From Hyphomicrobium sp. (lineage in GTDB: Bacteria; Pseudomonadota; Alphaproteobacteria; Rhizobiales; Hyphomicrobiaceae), in assembly GCA_002928735.1 (NCBI GenBank), contig PERL01000008.1, forward strand, positions 62,001 through 126,000: a stretch of 64,000 nucleotides of DNA, read 5' to 3'. Below, piece after piece: positions 7,298 through 17,357 of this stretch. A program made the position numbers and the translations under genes. A model generated the notes under the pieces. That model saw only the letters and a program-made list of their open reading frames with translations. It made no database searches and was not told the origin of the DNA. Position 1 is the stretch's first letter. Every line of letters starts with the position of its first letter.

Positions 7298-8566
7298 TCA
7301 CCCCCGCCAGAAATCCGGCATCCTCTCCACGGCCGCCAGCATCGCCGCCGGGATGCCATGCGTATAGACGCGCGCGTTGACGTTGCCGCCAGTGTGGCCC
7401 ACGATTGCGAGCCGTGTGGGCTCGGACGTCAGCGGATCGGCGGCAAGCCAACTGTTGACCGTGTGGCGGCTATCGTGGACCGTGACCGGCACACCCGGCA
7501 ACACGCGCTTGAGCCACGAATTCCCCGCGTCTTGGAAGTTGTGGGGCTTGTCGCGATAGTCGGGAAAGAGCGACGGCGAGTCGCCTTCGGCCTTCCACGC
7601 CATGAGGTCCGCAGCAAGTGCAGGATGGGCCGGGACTTCACGCGCGCCGCCTTTCTTCGTACCGGCGCGGAATGTCATCGTCACCACGTCGCCATTCAAC
7701 TTCACGTCCGCGCGGCGCAACCGTACAGCCTCACCGGAGCGGCAACCCGTGGCCATGAGCACACGCCAGACGCGGACGAAATCGCGATTCCCCTTGAACT
7801 CATTCAAGGCCGAGCGGATCGCCTTCACATCGTCCGCGCTATACATCGCCTGAGCCTCAACGCCGTCATTCCGCGTCGCCGGTTTCGGCACCTTGAAGCC
7901 TTCGAAGTAGCTCTTCGACACAATGTCCTCAAGCGCCGCCAGCTTGAAGGCCGTGGCCACACACCGCCAGTGTTTTCCACCGTTGGCCGTGTTCTGCATG
8001 GCTGTATGGAAGGCCACGACGTCCGCCTTGACGACGTCCGCCGGACGCTTTGCGCCCACGACCTTGTGGAAAGCATCAAACGCCTTTTCATAGCGGTACC
8101 GTTCCCGCGTCTTGTCCGCCGCTTCGCTGTGACGGTGCCACACGTCAATCAGGCCCCGGCAATCCGAATCAAGGTCCACAGGCCGGAGCGGGGCCGTCTC
8201 AGCGCGTAGCAGGGTCAACGCCACATCGTCGGGCATGGCCGCGCCTTTCAGCACGTCGCCGTAGAACACGCGCCCAACGGCGGCAAGGGCCTGTTGCTGC
8301 ACGATGTGGGCGGCCTGATTCTTGTAGCCGCCGGACGCCAGCAACTGCGCCTTTTCAGCCTCAGGCAACGCGCGCAACTTCGCGAAGAGTGCGAGACAAT
8401 AGGCATCGAGGCGCGCGGCCTCAATGGCCACTTCCGGGCCGCTCAATTTGCCCAGACCTCGAACGAACTTGTTCGAGCCATACAGCGCTTGCAACGACTC
8501 CGGCACGTTGCGCCGGTAGGCCCAGGATTTGCGCTTAGCCTCTCGATAGACGTGGGGGACTTGCAT
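7298..8566 (-). CDS. int: Tyrosine recombinase (integrase) of the element
   Basis: 422 aa from ATG 8566, chosen because GGAG lies 8 bases upstream. An upstream in-frame ATG at 8686 has no ribosome site and would overlap rplS. The catalytic set of the phage integrase family is visible: Arg in CRSGE (about residue 276), Lys in TKKGG (about 304), HDSRH (364-368), GH (about 390-391) and Tyr in ARVYTHG (about 401). The N-terminal 70 residues (VYREAKRKSWAYRRNVP) look like the small N-terminal domain of P4/DUF6538-type integrases, and about 140-240 is the SAM-like core-binding domain. It catalyses site-specific integration and excision. It is read away from rplS into the element and ends at a clear terminator. 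Confidence 0.93.
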   Translation of the reverse strand: MQVPHVYREAKRKSWAYRRNVPESLQALYGSNKFVRGLGKLSGPEVAIEAARLDAYCLALFAKLRALPEAEKAQLLASGGYKNQAAHIVQQQALAAVGRVFYGDVLKGAAMPDDVALTLLRAETAPLRPVDLDSDCRGLIDVWHRHSEAADKTRERYRYEKAFDAFHKVVGAKRPADVVKADVVAFHTAMQNTANGGKHWRCVATAFKLAALEDIVSKSYFEGFKVPKPATRNDGVEAQAMYSADDVKAIRSALNEFKGNRDFVRVWRVLMATGCRSGEAVRLRRADVKLNGDVVTMTFRAGTKKGGAREVPAHPALAADLMAWKAEGDSPSLFPDYRDKPHNFQDAGNSWLKRVLPGVPVTVHDSRHTVNSWLAADPLTSEPTRLAIVGHTGGNVNARVYTHGIPAAMLAAVERMPDFWRG

Positions 8567-8581
8567 GAGGTCGACTCCGAT

Positions 8582-8612
8582 TCGGTACACATTCCCTCCC
8601 GGATCGGTACAC
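8582..8612. promoter_or_regulatory. Paired TCGGTACAC sites upstream of the integrase
   Basis: TCGGTACAC at 8582-8590 and 8604-8612 lie 22 bases apart, two helical turns, between the integrase start and the element end. They are exact inverted copies of the pair at 6766-6784. They may be arm-type sites for the integrase, an operator for its own promoter, or both. The remaining gap to rplS (8613-8666) should hold the attachment core. Confidence 0.45.
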
Positions 8613-8666
8613 GAATCGGCCCGCCGCCGTCGAATCTTCCCCTGAATCGCAGTTAAAAATGTGTCC

Positions 8667-9380
8667 TTATTCCGTAGTCGCCCCATCGCCGTCAGCCGGT
8701 GCCGTCAGCAACGCCCGCGCCTGTGCGATCCATTGCCCTTTTTCCACGATTCCACGGGCGTTTATTGCGTCTTCGAGGTTCGCAATATCGTCCCCCGATA
8801 GGTTCGCGATTTGCTCGAATTTATACAGGTTCAAGCCCTTCAAACGGGCGGCCAATACCGCGTCAATGCCCCCGACCTGGGTCAGACCACCCCGGATTTG
8901 CGTCAGATCATCGGCCTCGCCCTTCGGCTTCTTGAAGCCCTTCCAAGCAGCGTTGAGCTTACGGGCGCGCGCATCCGTACGTTCGAAGATGCGGGCAGCC
9001 TTACCGCGCAAACCGCGCAGGTAATAGAGTTTGGCGCGGCGCACGCGGCCACGGCGGAGAACTTCAATGTCCGCGATGTGCGGCGAGTAGATCGGGAACA
9101 CGCGTTCCACGCCTTCGCCGTACGAAATCTTGCGCACCGTGAAGCTTTCGTTGATGCCGGCACCTGCCCGCGCGATCACGATGCCTTCATAGGCCTGCAG
9201 GCGCTCGGCTGGCGCACGCGCCGCGGCTGCCTTCTTCTTCTTGTCCTTGGGGTCGACGTCGGCCGATTCCACCACGCGGACCATCACTTTAACGGTATCG
9301 CCGGGCTGGAATTCCGGCACGTTACGCTTGGCGAGCACGGCATCCATCTGCTCGCGCTCAATCTGCTGAATAATGTTCAT
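8667..9380 (-). CDS. rplS: Ribosomal protein bL19 with internal insert and C-terminal HhH domain
   Basis: 237 aa from ATG 9380 (AAAGGA upstream); bacterial L19 is usually about 115-130 aa. Residues 1-40 and 60-140 match L19 closely ([34 protein letters not shown]). Between them, residues 41-58 form a Lys/Ala-rich insert not present in E. coli L19. From about 157 to 225 a second domain ([19 protein letters not shown], then [11 protein letters not shown]) matches the helix-hairpin-helix, FEN1-like domain often attached to L21 or other proteins in alphaproteobacteria. L19 sits at the 30S-50S interface; the tail may bind rRNA. The foreign element begins directly after the stop, so the native downstream gene and terminator are displaced. 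Confidence 0.95.
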   Translation of the reverse strand: MNIIQQIEREQMDAVLAKRNVPEFQPGDTVKVMVRVVESADVDPKDKKKKAAAARAPAERLQAYEGIVIARAGAGINESFTVRKISYGEGVERVFPIYSPHIADIEVLRRGRVRRAKLYYLRGLRGKAARIFERTDARARKLNAAWKGFKKPKGEADDLTQIRGGLTQVGGIDAVLAARLKGLNLYKFEQIANLSGDDIANLEDAINARGIVEKGQWIAQARALLTAPADGDGATTE

Positions 9381-9562
9381 TTTCGTTCCTTTTTGATTGT
9401 TTTTCAATGCAGAGGAGCTTCGCCGCCGTCTAATCGGCGAGCGAGCGAGGCTCGTGCGGCCCTTAAGGGCACCCTTGATCGGGGAATTCGTTGCGGCGGG
9501 TGATACCGGAAAGGACGGTCCTTGTCGAGTGGGTGCGGCGGGCGGTTCCCTGTCCGGCTGGA

Positions 9563-10639
9563 TTAAGGCGATGCTGGCCCGCCCGCCGCAGGGCCAACAT
9601 CCGAAGGCGGCATACCAAGTCCCCTGAGCGTCATGAACCGGGGATCTTCCCGCAAAGCCGGAGAAAGCCCGCTCCCCGCAGTGTCCTTCGGATCGGGTTG
9701 GAAGAACCCCGTCGAGAGACCGGATGGTGCAACCGGTGCGGAGGTGACAGTCTTTTGCGGCTTAGCCCCCTTTGGCGGATCGCCAGGAAAAACAAGCGGC
9801 GGCTTGACCGCCGTCACCGTCGCCGGGGGCCGTGCCGTCTTACGCAGCGTTTTGCTCCCCGGCCGCACGGCCTTCGCCGGCCGGACCTTCGATCTCACTG
9901 CCGGGACCGGCCCCGTCATCGGTGCGCCCGCAACACCATCCACCTCGCGGTCCCGCAGTTCCACCGTTAGCGACGTAATTTTCACCCCCGCCCGCGTCCT
10001 CAAATCAAGCGTGGCCCGGATCGGCATCGTACGCTCCCTGGGTAACTCGATGATAAGATTATCCAAATCGCCAAACGCAACCGCCCAATCTCCTGCCGGC
10101 AAGTCTCCTGCCGTCACGTCACCAGCTGCCGCCGCGTCGCCAGTCAGCGCCGCCCCGGCCGAAAACCGCGCCTCCGCCGGCAATCCACTGATCTGCACGG
10201 ATCCCAGTGGATCAAAAAGCGGTTCAGCAAGAAGGGCGTGCTGCTCGATCGAAGCCGTGGCCACCGGCCCGCGCGGCGCGCCCGGTACAGGCGCCTGAAC
10301 GGTTTGCAGCGCAGGCAGCAACCGGTCCCGCGCCTCGGCGCGCACAAATGCGAAGGGCGTCTCCGCGCCCCTGACGGCGACGGGAGGCGAGGCCTGAGCC
10401 AAGGGCATCACCCCGCCGGCCGGCTTATCCTGTCCGCTTTCGAGAACAAACCAAGCGCTCAAAGCCAGAAGAGCCCCCAGCAGCAGCAGAAACTCGAAAT
10501 CCGCCGTTAGTCCTCTGACGAACTGCCGCCAACCAATGTCGCCGGCGGCCTCAGTCGTGGGGAGGGGTTGCGGTTCTGGCCCATCCTTTTCGCGATGCAG
10601 GCGATCCACCGCCGCAGCGAATGGTGCAGGATCCGGCAT
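9563..10639 (-). CDS. Hypothetical single-pass membrane protein, Pro/Ala-rich, 358 aa
   Basis: Start at ATG 10639 is preferred because AGAGGT lies 5 bases upstream. The frame is open to 10810, but that extra part lies in AT-rich DNA with no ribosome site. A short cytoplasmic N-terminus is followed by one membrane segment at about residues 48-67 ([18 protein letters not shown]) and a long periplasmic part. The latter includes a possible folded unit around residues 155-255 ([20 protein letters not shown], then [15 protein letters not shown]) and a Pro/Lys-rich low-complexity tail. No family is recognised. It sits between trmD and rplS, which are usually adjacent, and has its own promoter region. 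Function unknown. Confidence 0.7.
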   Translation of the reverse strand: MPDPAPFAAAVDRLHREKDGPEPQPLPTTEAAGDIGWRQFVRGLTADFEFLLLLGALLALSAWFVLESGQDKPAGGVMPLAQASPPVAVRGAETPFAFVRAEARDRLLPALQTVQAPVPGAPRGPVATASIEQHALLAEPLFDPLGSVQISGLPAEARFSAGAALTGDAAAAGDVTAGDLPAGDWAVAFGDLDNLIIELPRERTMPIRATLDLRTRAGVKITSLTVELRDREVDGVAGAPMTGPVPAVRSKVRPAKAVRPGSKTLRKTARPPATVTAVKPPLVFPGDPPKGAKPQKTVTSAPVAPSGLSTGFFQPDPKDTAGSGLSPALREDPRFMTLRGLGMPPSDVGPAAGGPASP

Positions 10640-11035
10640 GTTTGACCTCTGTACACGAGACCGCACCGCGGTCTGAGCAGGCTGAACAAATCCCTCATGC
10701 GGCCATAGCAATTGTTTTTCAAATGCCAATTGACCGGGAAATTCCGCAACGCCGAAGACGGTAAAAAACCCGGTAACAATTGCAAGGTATTGAGGCGAAA
10801 TTAATTTCAACCCTGCACGGATTGACGATCAAACATAAGCAATATTATCCTGCAAAATCAGATATATAGACAAATGCAATTTGCAAATAGAGTTTGTTTC
10901 GTAATTCCCAAATTGAGTTTTTCTACGTCCCGCGCAAGATCGGCGGTTGTGCTCAATAGCGTCCGTTGAAAGTCCGCCAGCCGTTATCCGCAGCGCAGTG
11001 TAAATCCCCACCCAATCATTGGTCCGATCGTGCCG

Positions 11036-11051
11036 TTAACCGCTTGTTAAC
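11036..11051 (+). promoter_or_regulatory. Perfect CtrA box TTAA-N7-TTAAC
   Basis: TTAA at 11036-11039 and TTAAC at 11047-11051 are 7 bases apart, the full consensus of the alphaproteobacterial cell-cycle regulator CtrA. The box ends 43 bases before the ATG of the 53-aa gene. The surrounding gap 10640-11094 has no gene; it is AT-rich (10700-10950) in a GC-rich genome and separates that gene from the leftward membrane-protein gene. It is the only perfect copy I see in the window. Confidence 0.65.
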
Positions 11052-11094
11052 CAGCCTGATCAAACCTTTCACAAAACCTAATGGGGGCAGCGGA

Positions 11095-11256
11095 ATGATT
11101 CGGCAGCTGTACGATCTGGAAGACTGGCTCTTCTATCGCTCGCGGACCTGCGCACCGGCCGCACGCCGCATCGTCGAGCGCCTATCGCGCAGCGTCGGTC
11201 ATGTCGCCGACCGGCTCGAAGGCCAAGTTTGGCGCGGTCAGCCGACCGGCCGCTAA
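11095..11256 (+). CDS. Orphan 53-aa protein behind a CtrA box
   Basis: A 53-codon frame from ATG 11095, preceded by a G-rich site (GGGGGCAGCGG). The peptide [19 protein letters not shown] continues into a basic helix ([20 protein letters not shown]). Codon third positions are GC-rich like the chromosome. It overlaps the end of trmD by 4 bases on the opposite strand. The family is not recognised. A cell-cycle-controlled small protein is suggested by the CtrA box only. It could instead start upstream (10966), but that stretch is AT-rich and unlike coding DNA. Confidence 0.5.
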   Translation: MIRQLYDLEDWLFYRSRTCAPAARRIVERLSRSVGHVADRLEGQVWRGQPTGR

Positions 11257-11978
11257 TCCCGATTCGGCTTGGCTACGAGATCCGGGCGCCGCTCGGCCGT
11301 AATCCGCCGCGCCTCCGCCTTTCGCCATGCCGCGATCGCCTGATGATCCCCCGACAGCAGCACGTCGGGGATAGACCGCCCCTCCCAATCCCGCGGCCGC
11401 GTATACTGCGGGTATTCGAGCAGCCCGCCCTCGAAGCTCTCGTGCGCCAGGCTCTCGGCTGCCCCCAGCACACCCGGTAGAAGGCGCACGCACGCATCGA
11501 TCAGCACCATCGCGGCCAGTTCCCCACCCGACAGCACATAGTCGCCAATCGACACCTCGCGCAGCCCGCGCCCGGCGATCACCCGTTCATCGATTCCCTC
11601 AAATCGCCCCGCCAGCAGAACGACGCCCGGGCCGGCCGCGATCTCTTTGGCCATGGCCTGATCGAGCGGCCGCCCCCGCGGCGACAAGTAAATCATCGGA
11701 CTGTCTGGATTTTCTGCGCCCGCCGCATCGAGCGCCGCGCCCAGCACGTCCGCCCGGAGCACCATTCCGGCACCGCCACCCGCGGGCGTATCATCCACCT
11801 GCCGGTGCCGCCCCAAGCCGAAGTCCCGGATTTGGTGCGGGGTCAGCGTCCAAAGACCGGCCTGCAACGCCTGCCCGACGAGCGAAACGCCAAGCGGTCC
11901 GGGAAACATCTCCGGAAACAGCGTCAGCACGCTGGCGCGCCACGCCGCCCGCCCATCGCTCGTCGGAAAGTGCGCCAT
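11253..11978 (-). CDS. trmD: tRNA (guanine-37-N1)-methyltransferase
   Basis: 241 aa from ATG 11978 (AGGGA upstream). TrmD methylates G37 next to the anticodon of a set of tRNAs with S-adenosylmethionine, preventing +1 frameshifting. Seen: [10 protein letters not shown] at the N-terminus, [23 protein letters not shown] and [15 protein letters not shown], the trefoil-knot SAM site of the family, then the C-terminal [13 protein letters not shown]. Length is typical. It follows a DUF1330 gene with an 8-base gap and is separated from rplS by an unknown membrane-protein gene; the usual rpsP-rimM-trmD-rplS order is thus broken here. Confidence 0.97.
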   Translation of the reverse strand: MAHFPTSDGRAAWRASVLTLFPEMFPGPLGVSLVGQALQAGLWTLTPHQIRDFGLGRHRQVDDTPAGGGAGMVLRADVLGAALDAAGAENPDSPMIYLSPRGRPLDQAMAKEIAAGPGVVLLAGRFEGIDERVIAGRGLREVSIGDYVLSGGELAAMVLIDACVRLLPGVLGAAESLAHESFEGGLLEYPQYTRPRDWEGRSIPDVLLSGDHQAIAAWRKAEARRITAERRPDLVAKPNRD

Positions 11979-11986
11979 CGCTTCCC

Positions 11987-12274
11987 TCAGACGCCTTCCA
12001 CGACCGTGATGTCGATCGTGCCAGCCCCCTGACGCAGCGCCTTGGCCTCGGCGTATTCCGGGCTCTTGGCATAGCCGATCGCATGCGCGTAGCTCGGAAA
12101 CTCGAGCACCACGTTCCGCTGCACGCCGTTGCCCTCGATGATCTCGCATTGGCCCCCGCGCACGATCGGCCGGCCCTCGAACTTATCGAGCGCGATCTTC
12201 GACTTGGCGACGTACTGACCCCACTTTTCGGGATCCGTCACCGTGGCGTGCGCAATCACGTAACCCTTCGGCAT
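11987..12274 (-). CDS. DUF1330 family protein
   Basis: 95 aa. The sequence [21 protein letters not shown] and the segment [20 protein letters not shown] are typical of DUF1330, a small ferredoxin-fold (dimeric alpha-beta barrel) family with no fixed biochemical role. It lies between pyrF and trmD on the same strand, a neighbourhood also seen in related bacteria. Its stop is 8 bases before the trmD start, so trmD may depend on its promoter. Start at ATG 12274 fits the family N-terminus. Confidence 0.9.
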   Translation of the reverse strand: MPKGYVIAHATVTDPEKWGQYVAKSKIALDKFEGRPIVRGGQCEIIEGNGVQRNVVLEFPSYAHAIGYAKSPEYAEAKALRQGAGTIDITVVEGV

Positions 12275-12393
12275 GCGTCTTTTGTCCTTCTATTGGGCCT
12301 AAAGCCGTTGGAACTGAAGATCGGCAAGGCATAAGCCGCGCGACGGTGTCCCGCAAGCAACCGCCGCAGCGGCCGTGCTGAACGCGGCGTCCG

Positions 12394-13116
12394 CTAGACG
12401 GCCTGCCGAATGTGATGATGGAACGTCAGGGCCGCCTGGACGGGATCGTCTGCTTGCGTGATCGGCCGCCCGACCACGATGTGATTAGCCCCCGCGCCGA
12501 TGGCATTCTCCGGCGTCATGACGCGCTCTTGATCGTCCGTTGTCCCACCCGCCAAACGGATACCGGGCGTCACGATCAGAAACTGCGGCCCGGTCGCCGC
12601 CCGGATGGCTGCTGCTTCCTGGCCCGATGCAATCACACCGTCGAAGCCCGCCTCATAAGCAAGTCGCGCGCGATGCAACACGAGGTCGCTCGGCGCGAGA
12701 GCACTACCCTGCTGCTTCAAATCTTCCGCCGTCAGGTTGGTCATCACGGTAACCGCGAGCAGCTTCAAGTCACTGACGCCCCGGCCGGTCACAGCCGCCC
12801 GCAAGGTCTTGAGATCGTGTCCATGCACGGTCAGAAAATCAACTCCCAGTTCCCGCGCATTCGAAACCGCCCGCTCCACCGTGTTGCCGATGTCGAGCAG
12901 CTTCATGTCGAGGAACACGCGCTTGCCCTGCGCCTTGAGGCTCTCGGCCAGATCGAGGCCGCCCGCAAACAACAGTTCCAGTCCGACCTTATAGAACCCC
13001 ACCGCGTCATCGAGCTTGGCAACGAGCCGTTGAGCTTCCTCAACAGTCGGCATGTCGAGGGCAACGATCAGACGGTCTTTGATGGGTGTGTGGGGCATCG
13101 GTTCGGCATCCGGCAT
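12394..13116 (-). CDS. pyrF: Orotidine 5'-phosphate decarboxylase
   Basis: 240 aa. Converts orotidine monophosphate to UMP, the last step of de novo pyrimidine synthesis. The signature FLDMKLLDIGNTV holds the catalytic Lys-Asp set. DRLIVALDMPT at the N-terminus, the TVHGHD loop and IVTPGIR and VVGRPIT near the C-terminus match PyrF phosphate-binding loops. Start is either ATG 13116 or ATG 13098 (MPHTPIKDRL); neither has a strong ribosome site. The gene heads the pyrF-DUF1330-trmD run. A long plus-strand frame opposite it and its neighbour is an antisense shadow. Confidence 0.96.
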   Translation of the reverse strand: MPDAEPMPHTPIKDRLIVALDMPTVEEAQRLVAKLDDAVGFYKVGLELLFAGGLDLAESLKAQGKRVFLDMKLLDIGNTVERAVSNARELGVDFLTVHGHDLKTLRAAVTGRGVSDLKLLAVTVMTNLTAEDLKQQGSALAPSDLVLHRARLAYEAGFDGVIASGQEAAAIRAATGPQFLIVTPGIRLAGGTTDDQERVMTPENAIGAGANHIVVGRPITQADDPVQAALTFHHHIRQAV

Positions 13117-13191
13117 CCGGAAAGCGGCATTCGGAAAAATTTAGAGCACTGTCAGTCCAGTTGCCGTCTGCCGGCTGCCGGACATCGCCTG

Positions 13192-13788
13192 CTATCCATG
13201 CAGCACGTGCGCGGCCCGGGCAAGCTTCTGAATGAGTGCCTTGAACTGCTCCTGGCTATCCTTGTTCTTCAGATGCCCATGTTCGTCATAGGCTTCCATC
13301 GCCCGCGGCACGGCAAACTGTTCCGGCAGCACGAGGGCGCTGAGCCCCAGTTCCAGGACCGTTCTCACCGTGTTGAGACCGCGCAAGCCGCCCATGCCGC
13401 CCGGCGACGAAGATCCGAGCGCAAATACCCGCGTCTTGAAAACGGCCAGCGGCTCCTCACCGTCGTTGCGGATGCGGCTCAGCCAATCGAGGGTGTTCTT
13501 CAACAGCGGCGTGATCGACGCATTGTATTCGGGGCAAGCGATAAAAACGCCCGTATGCACCCGCATCAGCGCCTCGAACTTGCGCGCGTTCTCGGGAATG
13601 CCGTCTGTGTTTTGCAAATCCGCATCGTAGAGCGGCAAGGGATAGTCACCCAGATCCGCAAACGTCGCCGCAATGCCGTTCGCCTCCGCAATGGTGGCTC
13701 CGAGACGGGCCAGCCGCATATTGTGCGATCCAGTCCGCGCCGATCCGGCAAAGAACAGCAAGCGAGGAACGTTCGGCGGTGTGGACAT
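13192..13788 (-). CDS. NAD(P)H-dependent FMN reductase family protein
   Basis: 198 aa from ATG 13788 (AGGA 8 bases upstream). The N-terminal FAGSARTGSHNMRLA is the FMN phosphate-binding loop of the flavodoxin-like reductases (PF03358). PEYNASITPLLKNTLDW is the second signature of the ChrR/ArsH/AzoR-like group, and SSSPGGMGGLRG is a further flavin-contact loop. Members reduce quinones, azo dyes or chromate at the expense of NAD(P)H, often as protection from oxidative stress; the substrate cannot be told here. It lies between dnaJ and pyrF on the same strand. Confidence 0.9.
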   Translation of the reverse strand: MSTPPNVPRLLFFAGSARTGSHNMRLARLGATIAEANGIAATFADLGDYPLPLYDADLQNTDGIPENARKFEALMRVHTGVFIACPEYNASITPLLKNTLDWLSRIRNDGEEPLAVFKTRVFALGSSSPGGMGGLRGLNTVRTVLELGLSALVLPEQFAVPRAMEAYDEHGHLKNKDSQEQFKALIQKLARAAHVLHG

Positions 13789-13863
13789 GGGGCTCATCCT
13801 ATTCCGGTTCGGCTATGCACTCATAAACGATCGGCAAAACGCGCAAGTCGGCCTATTCGTTGC

Positions 13864-15027
13864 TCAGCTGTCGCCGCCAAACAGGTCCTTCATCCGCGCA
13901 AAGAAACCCGTGCTGGCCGGACTTGTTTCCTTCGCGCTGAGTTTTTCGAACTCTTCGAGCAATTCCCGCTGCCGGCGCGTCAAATTCTTCGGCGTTTCGA
14001 CATCCACTTGGATGTAGAGATCGCCGGTTGTCGTCGACCGCAGCATCGGCATCCCCTTACTCTTCAAGCGGAACTGCTTGCCGGTTTCCGTCCCCTCCGG
14101 AACCTTCACGCGGCTCGTCGTGCCGTCGAGCGTGGGCACTTCGATTTGTCCGCCAAGCGCGGCCGTCGTCATCGAAATGGGCACGCGGCAGAACACATCC
14201 GCCCCGTCGCGCTGGAACAACTCGTGCGGCTTGATCGATAGGAAAATGTAAAGATCGCCGGCTTGTCCGCCCCGCAGCCCGGCCTCGCCTTCGCCGCTGA
14301 GCCGAATGCGTGTTCCGTCCTCGACGCCCGGTGGAATGTTCACCGACAGCGTGCGCTCTTTCACAACGCGGCCGGCGCCATTGCAGGCCGGGCACGGGTC
14401 GGCAATCGTCTCGCCACGGCCCTGGCATGTCGGGCAGGTCCGCTCGATCGTGAAGAACCCCTGGCTTGCGCGCACTTTGCCGGCCCCGCCGCACGTGCCG
14501 CACGTAACCGGCTTGGTCCCAGACTTGGCGCCCGACCCCGTACACGTCTCGCACGTAACATTGGTCGGCACGCGGATCTGCGCCGTCTTCCCCGCGTACG
14601 CATCGTCCAGCGTTATTTCCATATTGTAGCGCAGGTCCGACCCGCGCTCGCGCCCCGGCGGCCGTGCACCGCCGCCGCCACGCCGTCCACCCATGAACTC
14701 GCCGAACAGGTCGTCGAAGATGTCCGACATAGACGACGCAAAATCAGGCCCGAATCCGGGGCCTCCGCCACCGGCTCCGCCGCCGCGCCCGCCCATGCCG
14801 CCATCGAAAGCCGCATGCCCAAACCGGTCGTAGGCCGCGCGCTTCTGCGGGTCCTTCAGAACTTCATAGGCTTCATTGAGTTCTTTGAACTTTTGCTCGG
14901 CGTCCTTGTCGCCGGGATTTCGGTCGGGATGGTGGTCTTTCGCAAGCCTGCGGAATGCAGACTTCAGGTCCTGCTCGCTCGCGTTACGCGGCACCCCGAG
15001 AACATCGTAATAGTCGCGCTTGGCCAT
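13864..15027 (-). CDS. dnaJ: Chaperone protein DnaJ (Hsp40)
   Basis: 387 aa, full length type I DnaJ. J-domain at the N-terminus with HPD in [10 protein letters not shown] (about 33-35), then a Gly-rich linker ([11 protein letters not shown]). The four CxxCxGxG zinc repeats ([32 protein letters not shown]) and the C-terminal substrate-binding domains follow. It stimulates DnaK ATPase and delivers unfolded clients. It lies 173 bases downstream of dnaK; a strong hairpin in the gap may lower read-through so that dnaJ is made at lower level than dnaK. Confidence 0.98.
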   Translation of the reverse strand: MAKRDYYDVLGVPRNASEQDLKSAFRRLAKDHHPDRNPGDKDAEQKFKELNEAYEVLKDPQKRAAYDRFGHAAFDGGMGGRGGGAGGGGPGFGPDFASSMSDIFDDLFGEFMGGRRGGGGARPPGRERGSDLRYNMEITLDDAYAGKTAQIRVPTNVTCETCTGSGAKSGTKPVTCGTCGGAGKVRASQGFFTIERTCPTCQGRGETIADPCPACNGAGRVVKERTLSVNIPPGVEDGTRIRLSGEGEAGLRGGQAGDLYIFLSIKPHELFQRDGADVFCRVPISMTTAALGGQIEVPTLDGTTSRVKVPEGTETGKQFRLKSKGMPMLRSTTTGDLYIQVDVETPKNLTRRQRELLEEFEKLSAKETSPASTGFFARMKDLFGGDS

Positions 15028-15162
15028 GTGGGCGTTTTATCCGAAGCGAGAAGAGGCTGGCACCGGGCCTGGAGTGGCCATGGCATCCGGCCGGGCAGGG
15101 CATCAAGATTGAGCATGCCGCCACGCGGTCGCAAAGTCCCATGAGCGGACCGGGCCGGAAAT

Positions 15163-15189
15163 CGCCCCGCCGCGGTGAGCGGCGGGGCG
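15163..15189 (-). terminator. Hairpin in the dnaK-dnaJ gap, probable attenuator
   Basis: Perfect 11-bp GC-only stem (CGCCCCGCCGC, 5-base loop, GCGGCGGGGCG), 11 bases after the dnaK stop. In the transcribed (minus) direction it is followed only by ATTTCC, a weak U-tract, so partial termination or RNA stabilisation is more likely than full termination. Confidence 0.65.
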
Positions 15190-15200
15190 AGGATTGAGGA

Positions 15201-17129
<1,929 letters not shown>

Positions 17130-17259
17130 GGTGAACTTCCTCTTTCGTTGTGGCGAACCGCCAGGACCCTTGTCATGGCATCCGGTACCGCCCCGTGCCC
17201 GTTGAAGAGGGCCGGAGCCGCTGCGGTCCCCAGGGAGTTAATGAGACGTGGTGGTCACG

Positions 17260-17288
17260 TATATAGGGCCCTTTTTGAGGGGTGCAAC
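17260..17288 (-). promoter_or_regulatory. RpoH (sigma-32)-like promoter of dnaK
   Basis: On the minus strand GTTGCA (17288-17283), a 16-base spacer and CTATATA (17266-17260) resemble the alphaproteobacterial heat-shock consensus CTTGAC-N16/17-CYTATNT. The element is in the right place to give a leader of about 125 bases before dnaK. No CIRCE element was seen here. Confidence 0.5.
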
Positions 17289-17357
17289 GGCACTGCATCA
17301 CGCCACCGTGACTAATTTCTGCCGTGACTAGGATGCCGCAGACCAAGGAACCAACAG

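Larger units (their letters stand above)
1..8640. mobile_element. Right-hand part of an integrated phage-satellite-like or plasmid-like element
   Basis: The left end lies outside the window; the right end is placed between the integrase start (8566) and the rplS stop (8667). Seen here: two divergent operons around an operator-bearing gap at 1918-2282, a replication pair (primase-polymerase-like protein plus VapE-type helicase), about 1.7 kb of repeat-rich non-coding DNA and a terminal tyrosine integrase pointing inward. Everything to the right is conserved core chromosome. P4-like and PICI-like satellites commonly combine int, a regulator, primase and helicase with no structural genes, so a satellite is the first reading; an integrative plasmid is the alternative. 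No capsid, terminase or conjugation gene is visible. The exact attachment core could not be seen because only one end is present. Confidence 0.75.

Noticed and set aside
8567-8686. Longer integrase start at ATG 8686
   Set aside because: No ribosome site, overlap with the end of rplS, and an N-terminus unlike integrases; ATG 8566 has GGAG at good spacing.
10829-11011. 60-codon minus-strand frame in the AT-rich gap
   Set aside because: No ribosome site, AT-rich codons unlike the genome, and position inside a divergent promoter region.
12412-14241. 609-codon open frame on the plus strand
   Set aside because: It lies antisense to pyrF and the FMN reductase gene and runs into dnaJ; its product is Arg/His-rich with no family features. 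It is a shadow of GC-biased codons.
17285-17301. 17-base identity CAACGGCACTGCATCAC, also at 27060-27076
   Set aside because: One copy overlaps the dnaK promoter -35 region and the other lies in an empty gap. Flanks do not match, and a single 17-mer match in 64 kb of biased DNA could be chance.
17130-17357. CIRCE element upstream of dnaK
   Set aside because: Looked for because hrcA is present; no TTAGCACTC-N9-GAGTGCTAA-like sequence is seen here or elsewhere in the window.
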